Positions 1 through 6,639 of a stretch of DNA of 64,000 bases are shown in pieces. A program made the position numbers and the translations under genes. Under the pieces are notes generated by a model. The model ran no database searches, was not told where the DNA came from, and saw only the letters and a program-made list of their open reading frames with translations. Source of the DNA: Lysobacter capsici (GTDB lineage Bacteria > Pseudomonadota > Gammaproteobacteria > Xanthomonadales > Xanthomonadaceae); assembly GCF_014779555.2 (NCBI RefSeq), contig NZ_CP094357.1:806001-870000 (forward strand), read 5' to 3'. How positions within the stretch are numbered: the first letter of the stretch is position 1; each line of letters begins with the position of its first letter.

Positions 1-146
1 AGCGGCAGGCCCTTCGCGCGCCAGAGTTGCAGCAGGCGTTGGCCGTTGGCTTCCATCAGCGGATTGTTGCGCGGGCCCCACGGCGGATAGTCGAAGCCGC
101 GTTGTACGTCGATGGGAATCAGGGCGGTGCGTTGCGGATCGATCAT
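1..146 (-). CDS. Cysteine hydrolase / isochorismatase family protein (N-terminal fragment)
   Basis: The reverse strand reads an ATG at 146 followed by MIDPQRTALIPIDVQRGFD and then a WGPRNNP segment. The hydrophobic strand ending in the aspartate of IDVQRGF is the usual first strand and catalytic Asp of the isochorismatase-like cysteine hydrolase fold. The catalytic Cys and the rest of the protein lie beyond the left edge, so only about 48 residues are visible and the substrate cannot be told. It is transcribed away from the genes to its right. Confidence 0.72.
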   Translation of the reverse strand, partial: MIDPQRTALIPIDVQRGFDYPPWGPRNNPLMEANGQRLLQLWRAKGLP

Positions 147-324
147 GGGTCGTTGCCTGCTGCGTTGACTAGGGTGGGGTGGGTGGAGCCGAGGTGGCGA
201 CGTCGGTCCGAGGTCGATGGCCGAAGGTCGTGCGATTGAAGAGGCGTCGGCAAGGAGCGGCGCTAATGCTCAGACTCGGTAGATCAGAGGGACCATCGCG
301 CCTGTGGCGCATCGAATAGCGGCC

Positions 325-687
325 TCAGTCTTCGGCGTCCGCCCGCGCACTTCGCGGCCCGCCATAGGCGCGCTGCACGATCGCCACGCGCTGCTCGAAG
401 CGTTGGTACCAACGCCGGTGGCCCAGGTCGCGCGCGACCGTGTGCTCGGCGTGCTCGCGCCAGGCGCGGATGGCGTGTTCGCTGTCGAAGTAGGCGACGG
501 TGATGCCGAAGCCGTCGGCGCCGCGGGTCGATTCGAAACCCAGGAACCCGGGTTGCTGGCGCACCAGTTCGACCATGCGCGTCGCGGCTTGCTGGTAGCC
601 GGCCTCGTCATGCGCGCTGCGTTGCGAGGAGAAGATCACCGCGTAATACGGCGGGGCGGGCAGATCGGCGAAGGCGGAAGCGGACAT
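325..687 (-). CDS. Antibiotic biosynthesis monooxygenase (ABM) domain protein
   Basis: This predicted 120-residue cytoplasmic protein has the dimeric alpha/beta-barrel ABM pattern. It runs from YYAVIFSSQR, through a helix ending QQPGFLGFES, to ITVAYFDSEHAIRAWREH, the typical FWES/YW-S-EAI-AWR signature of small heme- or quinone-handling monooxygenases. I chose the ATG at 687 (MSASAFADLP); an in-frame ATG at 717 would add ten residues without conserved content. It is a single-domain stand-alone gene, convergent with nothing obvious. The family assignment is fairly safe, but the substrate is unknown because ABM proteins range from polyketide oxidases to stress proteins. Confidence 0.75.
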   Translation of the reverse strand: MSASAFADLPAPPYYAVIFSSQRSAHDEAGYQQAATRMVELVRQQPGFLGFESTRGADGFGITVAYFDSEHAIRAWREHAEHTVARDLGHRRWYQRFEQRVAIVQRAYGGPRSARADAED

Positions 688-816
688 CGGCGGGCCGGAT
701 CGGGAAACCACGGGCACTGTGCGGGTTCGCCCGCGCCGGTCTCAACCCGGCACAATGCCGGTCTCGCCCGGCGCCGCCGGGCATCCGCTCGCGCCGCGCA
801 ACCGGAGCCGCCGCCG

Positions 817-1251
817 ATGAAGACCCTGGACGATGTCGACCGCAAGCTGATCGCGCTGCTGCAGGACAACGCGCGGCTGTCGACGGTGGCGCTGGCCAAG
901 GCGGTGGCGCTGTCGCGCAGCACCGTGCAGGAGCGGTTGCAGCGGCTGGAAGCCGGCGGAGTGATCGCGCAGTACACGGTGCGGCTGGGCAGCGGCGGCG
1001 ATCCGCTGCGGGCCTGGTTGCTGCTGCGCTATGGCGAGGGTTTCAGCTGCGACGACGTGGTGCCATTGCTGGTCGAGCTGACCCAGGTGCGGCTGGTCCA
1101 CAGCGTGGCCGGCGAGACCGACCTGATGGTGCTGGTGGAAACGCGCACGCCCAGCGAGCTGGCCGACCTGCGCGAGAAGGTCGCGGCGATGAAGGGCGTG
1201 GACGATGTGACCACGATTCCGGTGCTGCGCACGGCGCTGGATCGCTTGTAA
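817..1251 (+). CDS. Lrp/AsnC family transcriptional regulator
   Basis: This 144-residue DNA-binding protein starts MKTLDDVDRKLIALLQDNAR, the canonical beginning of the AsnC winged helix-turn-helix. The recognition helix is VALSRSTVQERLQRLEAGGVI. It is followed by an AsnC/RAM ligand-binding domain with the AGETDLMVLVE strand and a C-terminal VTTIPVL strand. The ATG at 817 gives the standard family length; the open frame continues upstream without homology. Lrp-type proteins form octamers that sense amino acids or related effectors and often control a neighbouring gene, here possibly the divergently placed monooxygenase at 325-687 (inference). The ligand cannot be read from the sequence. Confidence 0.88.
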   Translation: MKTLDDVDRKLIALLQDNARLSTVALAKAVALSRSTVQERLQRLEAGGVIAQYTVRLGSGGDPLRAWLLLRYGEGFSCDDVVPLLVELTQVRLVHSVAGETDLMVLVETRTPSELADLREKVAAMKGVDDVTTIPVLRTALDRL

Positions 1252-1288
1252 TCGCGGCTGGCCCGCGCCGGCACGACGCGCGGCGCGG

Positions 1289-2335
1289 TTATTCGGATTC
1301 GAGATCGGCCAGCTTCATCACCCAGGCCGGCACTTCGGGTTCATCGCCGAAGAAACTCGTCGGTTTCTTCTCGCCGATCGCCCAGCGGTGAATCCAGCTC
1401 GGTCCGGCCGGACCGGTGTAGGCGTCGGCGCGTCGGTAGGCCGGGTCGCGCATGGCTTCGTCCAGGCCGATGAAGCGGTAGCCGCGCTTGTGCACCATCT
1501 TGACCAGGTCGCCGTAGGCGTCGGCGTTGAGCAGGTTGGCGTGGATCAGCCAGGTCTGCGGCAGGTTGTAGCCGAGCAGGTCGATCGACTGCTGTTCGTA
1601 GTAATCGAGTTTCGCGCCCATGTAGGCGACGTATTCGCGGCGCAGCCGGGCCTTGAGTTTGGCAGCGTCCTTGGCGTCGGCCGCATGCAGGTAGGCGCCC
1701 GCCCAGATCCAGTCGGAGTTGTCGACCGTGACCGGCGCGATGCGGTAATCGTGCTCGCTCAGAAAGCGCTCCAGCGCGGCCTTGTCCTGCGCGCTGCGTC
1801 CGGCGCGCAGATAGGGATGGCGGAACCAGTGCGGTTGTTGGCCGCGCGCCTGCAGCAGCGGTCGCAGCTGCCGTTCGCCGCGCAGGATGTCGTCCTGATA
1901 CGCCGGCAGACCGACCGCGTGCAGGTCGGCGTGAGCGTAGGTGTGATTGCCCAGGGTGGCGCCGGCGTCGAGCCAGTCGCTGAGCATCGCCAGGCGTTCG
2001 GGCTGCAGCTGGCCGTCGTGTTCGAGTTTGCCTTCGTTGACGAAGCCGATCACGGGAATGCCGGCGCGCTTGATCGCCGCGATCAGCCGGCGATGGCCGG
2101 GCAGGGCCTGCGCGGTGCTGATGCCGGGCAACTGCACCCAGGGCAGATCGTCGATCGTCATGACGATGCGGCGATCGGGCGTGGCCTTCTCAGGCTCGGC
2201 GTTCGCGTTGGTTTTCGGGTCGGCGTTGGGACTGGCGATCGCGGCGCCCAGTGGCTGCGCGGCGAGCAACACGGAGGCCAGCAGCGGCGCCAACAGGCGG
2301 CCGGGCAGGCGAGGGAGCGAGGCGGACGGGCGCAT
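1289..2335 (-). CDS. Secreted polysaccharide deacetylase family protein
   Basis: This 348-residue protein starts with an N-terminal signal peptide (MRPSASLPRLPGRLLAPLLASVLLAAQPLGA), so it acts in the periplasm or outside. It carries NodB-fold motifs: the metal/catalytic TIDDLPW (the TFDDGP equivalent), the zinc ligands in GNHTYAHADLHAVG, and RHPYLRAG (the RxPY motif). This variant of the fold is common in Xanthomonadaceae and its substrate is often unassigned. A peptidoglycan or polysaccharide N/O-deacetylase role is likely but not proven. It is monocistronic, with its 3' end facing the lrp gene 37 bp away. Confidence 0.83.
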   Translation of the reverse strand: MRPSASLPRLPGRLLAPLLASVLLAAQPLGAAIASPNADPKTNANAEPEKATPDRRIVMTIDDLPWVQLPGISTAQALPGHRRLIAAIKRAGIPVIGFVNEGKLEHDGQLQPERLAMLSDWLDAGATLGNHTYAHADLHAVGLPAYQDDILRGERQLRPLLQARGQQPHWFRHPYLRAGRSAQDKAALERFLSEHDYRIAPVTVDNSDWIWAGAYLHAADAKDAAKLKARLRREYVAYMGAKLDYYEQQSIDLLGYNLPQTWLIHANLLNADAYGDLVKMVHKRGYRFIGLDEAMRDPAYRRADAYTGPAGPSWIHRWAIGEKKPTSFFGDEPEVPAWVMKLADLESE

Positions 2336-2436
2336 GCGCGGTTCCGGGACGGGAAGCGGCGATCATCGCCGCCTGCGCGCCGCCTGCAAACCGCCTTGCG
2401 GCCCGGATCGGGCGCGCAAGGCGTGGAGTTGCGACG

Positions 2437-2760
2437 TCAGTCCAACTTGCGCGAGATGAAGTAGTAGGCCAGATTGCCGAGCCCGACCGCGCCGAGCAGC
2501 ACCGCGATCGTGCCGGGCGTCGCATCGTTCCAGCCGGTGCCTTCGATGATGCCGAAGCCGACCGCGAGCAGGACCATGACGATGCCCCAGCGCAGGGCGC
2601 CATGGCGGCGGCGGATGTCTTCGTCGCGGGCCATCGAGCGCAACAGCTCTTCGGCGCCGCCGGTGGCGAGCAATTTGCTGCGGAAACGCGCGTCGACGAC
2701 GATCTTGATCGCGAACACGATGCAGACGAACAGGGTGATGGGGACAAGGATCTCAGGCAT
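2437..2760 (-). CDS. Small two- or three-TM inner-membrane protein
   Basis: This 107-residue protein has hydrophobic segments near residues 3-22 (ILVPITLFVCIVFAIKIVV), about 58-75 and about 83-101, with a short charged cytoplasmic loop between the first two (RFRSKLLATGGAEELLRSMARDEDIRRRHG). It resembles small DUF6249-like membrane proteins that xanthomonads encode beside ECF sigma factors. It is divergent from the sigma gene at 3003, and the spacer would hold promoters for both. No enzymatic motif is visible. It may belong to the same regulon as the sigma/membrane pair on its right, but that is inference. Confidence 0.7.
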   Translation of the reverse strand: MPEILVPITLFVCIVFAIKIVVDARFRSKLLATGGAEELLRSMARDEDIRRRHGALRWGIVMVLLAVGFGIIEGTGWNDATPGTIAVLLGAVGLGNLAYYFISRKLD

Positions 2761-3002
2761 GGCGGCAGTCTCGGTGGGTTCGGGTCTCGGTGCAATGGAT
2801 ACGGGGCCGCGGCGATCGGTTGCAGCCCGTTGCCGGGGCCGCCGGGACCAGGGGCCGGGGCGTTCCCGGGCCGCCGCGACCCCGGCCCGGCGCCGGCCAG
2901 GGCCGGGAAGGGGTGACAGGTATCATTCGCACGCGGGTGCGAGCGCCACTGCAACCGGTTTCGCCTCCGCTGCATCCTCAGTGCGATGACCGGTCCTACA
3001 CC

Positions 3003-3569
3003 ATGAACGACGACCGCAGCCTGGTTGCTGCCGTGCTCGCCCAGACGCCGGGCGCTTTCGAGCGCCTGGTCCGCGAGTACCAAGGGCTGTGCTGGCACAT
3101 CATCCAGCGCATGGTCCGCCACCCCGACGACACCCGCGAACTGTGTCAGGAGGCGTTCCTGCGCGTTCACCAGTGCCTGCACCAGTACCGCCACGAAAGC
3201 GCGCTCAAGTCCTGGATCGGCCAGGTCGCCTACTCGGTGGCCAAGCGCCATCTGGAACGCAAGCGCATTCCGATCGTGGAAGTGGCCGACGACGAGGACG
3301 CGTTGTCGCCGCTGGACATGGTCAGCGACGGCTTCGACCTGGAGGCGGCCTGCGCCGACGAGGAAGTCGCCGCCGGCCTGCATGCCGAGATCGAGGCCCT
3401 GCCGCCGTTGCAGCGCACGCTGCTGACCCTGTATCACCTGGAAGAAGTGCCCATCGGCGAGATCGCCGCCATGACCGGCCTGGCCGAGGGTACGATCAAG
3501 AGCCACCTGTTCCGAACCCGCGCGCGACTGCGTCAGCGCCTGGAAGCCCGGCTGGGAGAATTCGCATGA
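3003..3569 (+). CDS. RNA polymerase ECF-type sigma factor (sigma-70 family)
   Basis: This 188-residue protein has only sigma regions 2 and 4. Region 2 spans about 20-85 (FERLVREYQGLCWHIIQRMV, then ELCQEAFLRVHQCL, then SWIGQVAYSVAKRHLERKR). Region 4 spans about 130-180 (LPPLQRTLLTLYHLEEVPIGEIAAMTGL with GTIKSHLFRTRARLRQRL). The ATG at 3003 follows closely on the only plausible leader and gives the family length. Its TGA overlaps the ATG of the next gene (ATGA), so the two are translationally coupled. It is probably controlled by that membrane partner; the target promoters are unknown. Confidence 0.9.
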   Translation: MNDDRSLVAAVLAQTPGAFERLVREYQGLCWHIIQRMVRHPDDTRELCQEAFLRVHQCLHQYRHESALKSWIGQVAYSVAKRHLERKRIPIVEVADDEDALSPLDMVSDGFDLEAACADEEVAAGLHAEIEALPPLQRTLLTLYHLEEVPIGEIAAMTGLAEGTIKSHLFRTRARLRQRLEARLGEFA

Positions 3570-4066
3570 ACCGCAAGACCTTCGACGACAAGAACGCCAG
3601 CGACCGCGCCACCGCGCCGGGCTTCGACGACCCGCGCATGGAACGCGAATGGCAGTTGCAGGAGCGCGCCCAGCGCGAGGAACGCGCCGGCGCGCCGATG
3701 GCCGCCGACGATCCGCGCCTGGCCCAGTACCGCCTGCTGACCCGCGCGTTGCGCGCGCCGGTGATGGAGCCGATCCCGTTCGGTTTCGCCGAACAGGTCG
3801 CGCGCCGCGCCCAGGCCGTCGCCGCCGGCAACGACCGGGTCGAACGCTATCTGCAGCAGTTGTTGCTCGGCGGGCTGGTCGTGCTCGGCCTGTTCTTCGC
3901 CTGGTCGAGCAGTGCCGGCTGGGCGCCGGCGCTGCTGCAGGAGTTGCCGCGCGGGATGTGGTCGTGGGGCCCGGTGGTGGCCGCCTGCTGCGCGGTGACC
4001 TGGGGCTGGGACGGGCTGGCGCGCATGACCGGCCTGGATCGCGGCCGCGGCGGACAGGCGGCCTGA
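3566..4066 (+). CDS. Membrane protein coupled to ECF sigma factor, putative anti-sigma
   Basis: This 166-residue protein starts in a 4-bp ATGA overlap with the sigma gene. A charged cytoplasmic N-terminal half (about 1-90, rich in Arg, Glu and Asp) is followed by two hydrophobic segments near 96-115 (LLLGGLVVLGLFFAWSSS) and 128-148 (MWSWGPVVAACCAVTWGW). That layout fits an ECF anti-sigma factor. No HxxxCxxC zinc-binding anti-sigma motif is visible, however, and the cytoplasmic part is not a recognisable anti-sigma domain. Function is inferred from gene order and topology only. Confidence 0.72.
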   Translation: MNRKTFDDKNASDRATAPGFDDPRMEREWQLQERAQREERAGAPMAADDPRLAQYRLLTRALRAPVMEPIPFGFAEQVARRAQAVAAGNDRVERYLQQLLLGGLVVLGLFFAWSSSAGWAPALLQELPRGMWSWGPVVAACCAVTWGWDGLARMTGLDRGRGGQAA

Positions 4067-4548
4067 GGTCCGCGGTCCGCATCGCCTTGACTGATCGCCG
4101 CGGGCCCGCGGGCCCGTAAGCCCGATACGGCCGGACGTTCCGGCTCTTCCATCCAGACGCCTCGCGCGCGGTTCGATCGCCTCGATCGCCGCGTGCGACG
4201 GCTGTCGCGCGTTCGCCGCGCCGCGCCGCGCGCGCCGCCTGATCCGCCGCGCAAGCCCCGACACACGAACCGCGACGCACGAACCGCGACAAGCACCGCG
4301 CGCGCGTCGCGCGTGAACAGCCGCGCGCTTCGCACACGCGCGCGCAACGCGATAAGGCGCTCGCACAGGACGCGCGCGCGTTCGCGAACGCGCGTGGAGC
4401 GGCGAGAAAACCACTTGTATTTCGGTATAGCGACGGGGTGCGCAGTTCGCCGCGCTTAGCCGTCGGCGCGTGTCACCCAAGTAACAGCCATCGTCGGACC
4501 CCCTCACCAGACTCGCCTGCACATGCTTCAAAACAGGAGAGACGACAG
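4067..4548. other. 482-bp intergenic region upstream of the R-body locus
   Basis: No convincing gene is present. The stretch begins with GC-rich inverted sequence (cgcgggcccgcgggcccg) just after the anti-sigma-like gene. It continues as a very CG-dinucleotide-rich tract to about 4400, then becomes more A+T rich (around 4408-4440, ttgtatttcggtatagcg) before the sigma gene at 4549. The A+T-richer part is the likeliest place for the promoter of the R-body sigma factor. A Shine-Dalgarno (aggaga) sits at 4534-4539. Confidence 0.4.
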
Positions 4549-5106
4549 ATGGAACGTCCCAAGATGGATCGCGGCGAGTTCAAGGCCGCCGATGAAATGT
4601 TCGCCAACGCATGGCGGGTGAGCCAGCCGGAACTGGAAGCGCGCGCGCGCCGTTTCGCCGAAGGCCAGCGCGATCGCGCCGAGGAATTGCTGGCCAATAC
4701 CGCGATCAAGGCCTTGCTGTTCATGCGCCGCTCGCCGCAGACCATCACCGACCCGTGCGGGTTCTTGTTCGTGGTGCTGCGGCATGTGTTTCTCGACAGC
4801 GTGCGCCGGCGCGGACGCGACCGCGAGGTGTTCGACCATCACCGCGATATCGACAGCGACGGCAACGGTTTCGCCCACGACGGCCTGTCGGCCTTGCAGA
4901 AGCTGGAACTCGACCAGCAGCTCGGCCGCGTGATCAACGCGGTCGCGCGCCTGAACCGCGATCAGCGCCGCCTGTTCGCCTACCGCTTCATCGACGACCT
5001 GCCGTACCCGGTGATCGCCGAGAAACTGCACATCAACCAGCCGCTCGCGCGCAAGCGCGTGGAGCTGCTGCGCAACCGGATCAAGTCGGCGATGGCGCGC
5101 GACTGA
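4549..5106 (+). CDS. ECF-like sigma factor heading the R-body locus
   Basis: This 185-residue protein starts at an ATG with a good AGGAGA ribosome site ten bases upstream. Region 2 is recognisable around 50-100 (ALLFMRRSPQTITDPCGFLF then VVLRHVFLDSVRRRGRDREV) and region 4 at about 130-180 (RLNRDQRRLFAYRFIDDLPY, PVIAEKL and LARKRVELLRNRI). It is a divergent, FecI-like sigma and is unusual in its long N-terminal helix. It sits 190 bp upstream of the first RebB-domain gene in the same orientation, so it is the likely dedicated transcription factor for the cluster. R-body clusters in other proteobacteria also carry a sigma-factor gene. Confidence 0.83.
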   Translation: MERPKMDRGEFKAADEMFANAWRVSQPELEARARRFAEGQRDRAEELLANTAIKALLFMRRSPQTITDPCGFLFVVLRHVFLDSVRRRGRDREVFDHHRDIDSDGNGFAHDGLSALQKLELDQQLGRVINAVARLNRDQRRLFAYRFIDDLPYPVIAEKLHINQPLARKRVELLRNRIKSAMARD

Positions 5107-5297
5107 CGCGGCGTCGCGCCGATCGATTCGCTTCGTATCGGGTCCTCGCGCCGTGGCCGTGGTCGCCAAATCGCGATTCACAACGCCGACAGGACCGCGT
5201 TCCACCGTTTACACCGATAACGAAAGCCGCACCGATCAGCGCCAACGGGCGCCGGTGGTGCCGATTCCCTCACCACCGCTTCTTCAAGGACAGGCTC

Positions 5298-5531
5298 ATG
5301 GCCGACACACCCGTCAACTCGCAGATCACCGACGCCGTCACACAGACCAACGTCAAGGTGGTCGCCGAAGCGCCCGCGCAGGCCATCGCCTCGCTGTACC
5401 AGGTATCGAGCCACTCCACCGGACTGGCCCTGCAGAACGCGGTCCACAGTCAGCAGGTGCTCAACCAGATCTCCAGCGCGGTGGTGTCCAAGGCGGTGCA
5501 AATGATCATGGCGGTCGGTGACAAGCCATGA
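5298..5531 (+). CDS. RebB-family R-body protein, short form
   Basis: This 77-residue protein begins MADTPVNSQITDAVTQTNVK, preceded by an AAGGA ribosome site. The NSQITDAVTQTNVKV core, a conserved HSTGL segment and a helix of alternating Gln/Ala match the RebB (killing trait) family. Members of that family polymerise into R-bodies, coiled cytoplasmic ribbons that unroll and can burst membranes. It is shorter than the two paralogues at 10102 and 10549 because it lacks their C-terminal TTAAAGATEK region. It may be a minor structural subunit or an assembly regulator; which one is unknown. Confidence 0.85.
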   Translation: MADTPVNSQITDAVTQTNVKVVAEAPAQAIASLYQVSSHSTGLALQNAVHSQQVLNQISSAVVSKAVQMIMAVGDKP

Positions 5532-5601
5532 CCATCGCGGCGGCATGCGAGCGAACGGGCAGTGAGCGGATGCGTCCGCACGGACGCGCAGGAGCGAGGC
5601 G

Positions 5602-6537
5602 ATGAGACGGTTCGGCAGAAGCAATAATCCCACCACGACGGCCGCCGTCAACGCGACCGCGACGCCTGCCGCCGGCGAGCCGGCGAGCGCGGCGCCCGCC
5701 GCCACGCCCGCGGCCCCCGCCGCGACAACGGCCGCAGTCGCGCCGGCTGCGCCGAAGGCGCCCGCGACCACGACCACGACACCGAGCGATGCGGACGTAG
5801 CCAATACCGCGTCGGCGGCCACCATTCCCAACGACGTCGCCGCCGCCGTGCCGGCGGGTGCGGCTACCGATGCGGCCAATGCCGCGCCGGCATCCTCATC
5901 CACGCCCGCCGCGCCTGCCGCGCCAACCGCAACCACCACCGCCGCAGCAGCGCCCGCTTCGCCCGCCGCCGCGTCGACCGCCTCGGATCCGTCGCCATCG
6001 TCCGCCGCATCGGCACCGACATCGGCAACGCCGGCCGCCGCCGCGCCCTCGCAACCGCCGCCCTCGCCGCTGGCCGCCTCGCGCAGCATCGCCATGGCTC
6101 AGGCCAGCGGCGGCAACGATGCGCCGACCGATGCCTTGAACAAGCAGATCGTGCAGGCGGTGACGTTCACCAACGCCGAGACCGCGTCGTACGCGCCGTC
6201 GCAGATCGCGACCGGCCCGGACATGATGATCAGTCAGGCCGCCGGCCTGGTCGCGCAATCGGCGGCGGCGTATTTCGACGGCGTCACCAAGATCGCGCTG
6301 GCCAGCCAGGGCGTGCTGATGAAGCAGATGACCCAGGACCTGGTCGAGGGCAACGTCGAGCAAGCCGCCGAAGATGCCCTGGGCATCCTCGCCACCGACA
6401 TCTTCATGGGCGCGGCCGCGGCCGTCGCCGCCGCGGCCGGCGCAATGGAAGCCGCATCGGCGAGCTTCGCGATCGACCGCATCGACCAGAGCATCGCCAA
6501 GTACTCAACGCTGTTGCAGAACCGCAAGAGCCCCTGA
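5602..6537 (+). CDS. Low-complexity protein with C-terminal RebB-like domain
   Basis: This 311-residue protein has two parts. Residues 1-160 are an Ala/Thr/Pro/Ser-rich, probably disordered stretch with almost no charged residues. Residues about 178-240 (NKQIVQAVTFTNAETASYAP and on to IALASQGVLMKQM) align by eye with the RebB core. A further Ala-rich amphipathic segment (about 255-290) ends in IDRIDQSIAKYSTLL. The start is the ATG at 5602 after a ggagcgagg site. It may be an R-body-associated or anchoring subunit. The repeated GCC/ACC codons make the N-terminal half prone to length change. Confidence 0.75.
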   Translation: MRRFGRSNNPTTTAAVNATATPAAGEPASAAPAATPAAPAATTAAVAPAAPKAPATTTTTPSDADVANTASAATIPNDVAAAVPAGAATDAANAAPASSSTPAAPAAPTATTTAAAAPASPAAASTASDPSPSSAASAPTSATPAAAAPSQPPPSPLAASRSIAMAQASGGNDAPTDALNKQIVQAVTFTNAETASYAPSQIATGPDMMISQAAGLVAQSAAAYFDGVTKIALASQGVLMKQMTQDLVEGNVEQAAEDALGILATDIFMGAAAAVAAAAGAMEAASASFAIDRIDQSIAKYSTLLQNRKSP

Positions 6538-6639
6538 CCGACTTCGTTCACCCACACAACTCGCCGCAGCGCACGCGCGGGCCTCGCCGGCCCGCGCAAT
6601 GGCCCGGTGTTGCCGCGATAACCGCAAAGGATCCCGATC

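Noticed and set aside
2190-4337. A 715-residue minus-strand reading frame over the sigma and anti-sigma-like genes
   Set aside because: It is Arg/Ala/Pro-rich with no domain, and lies opposite real genes; high G+C keeps antisense frames open.
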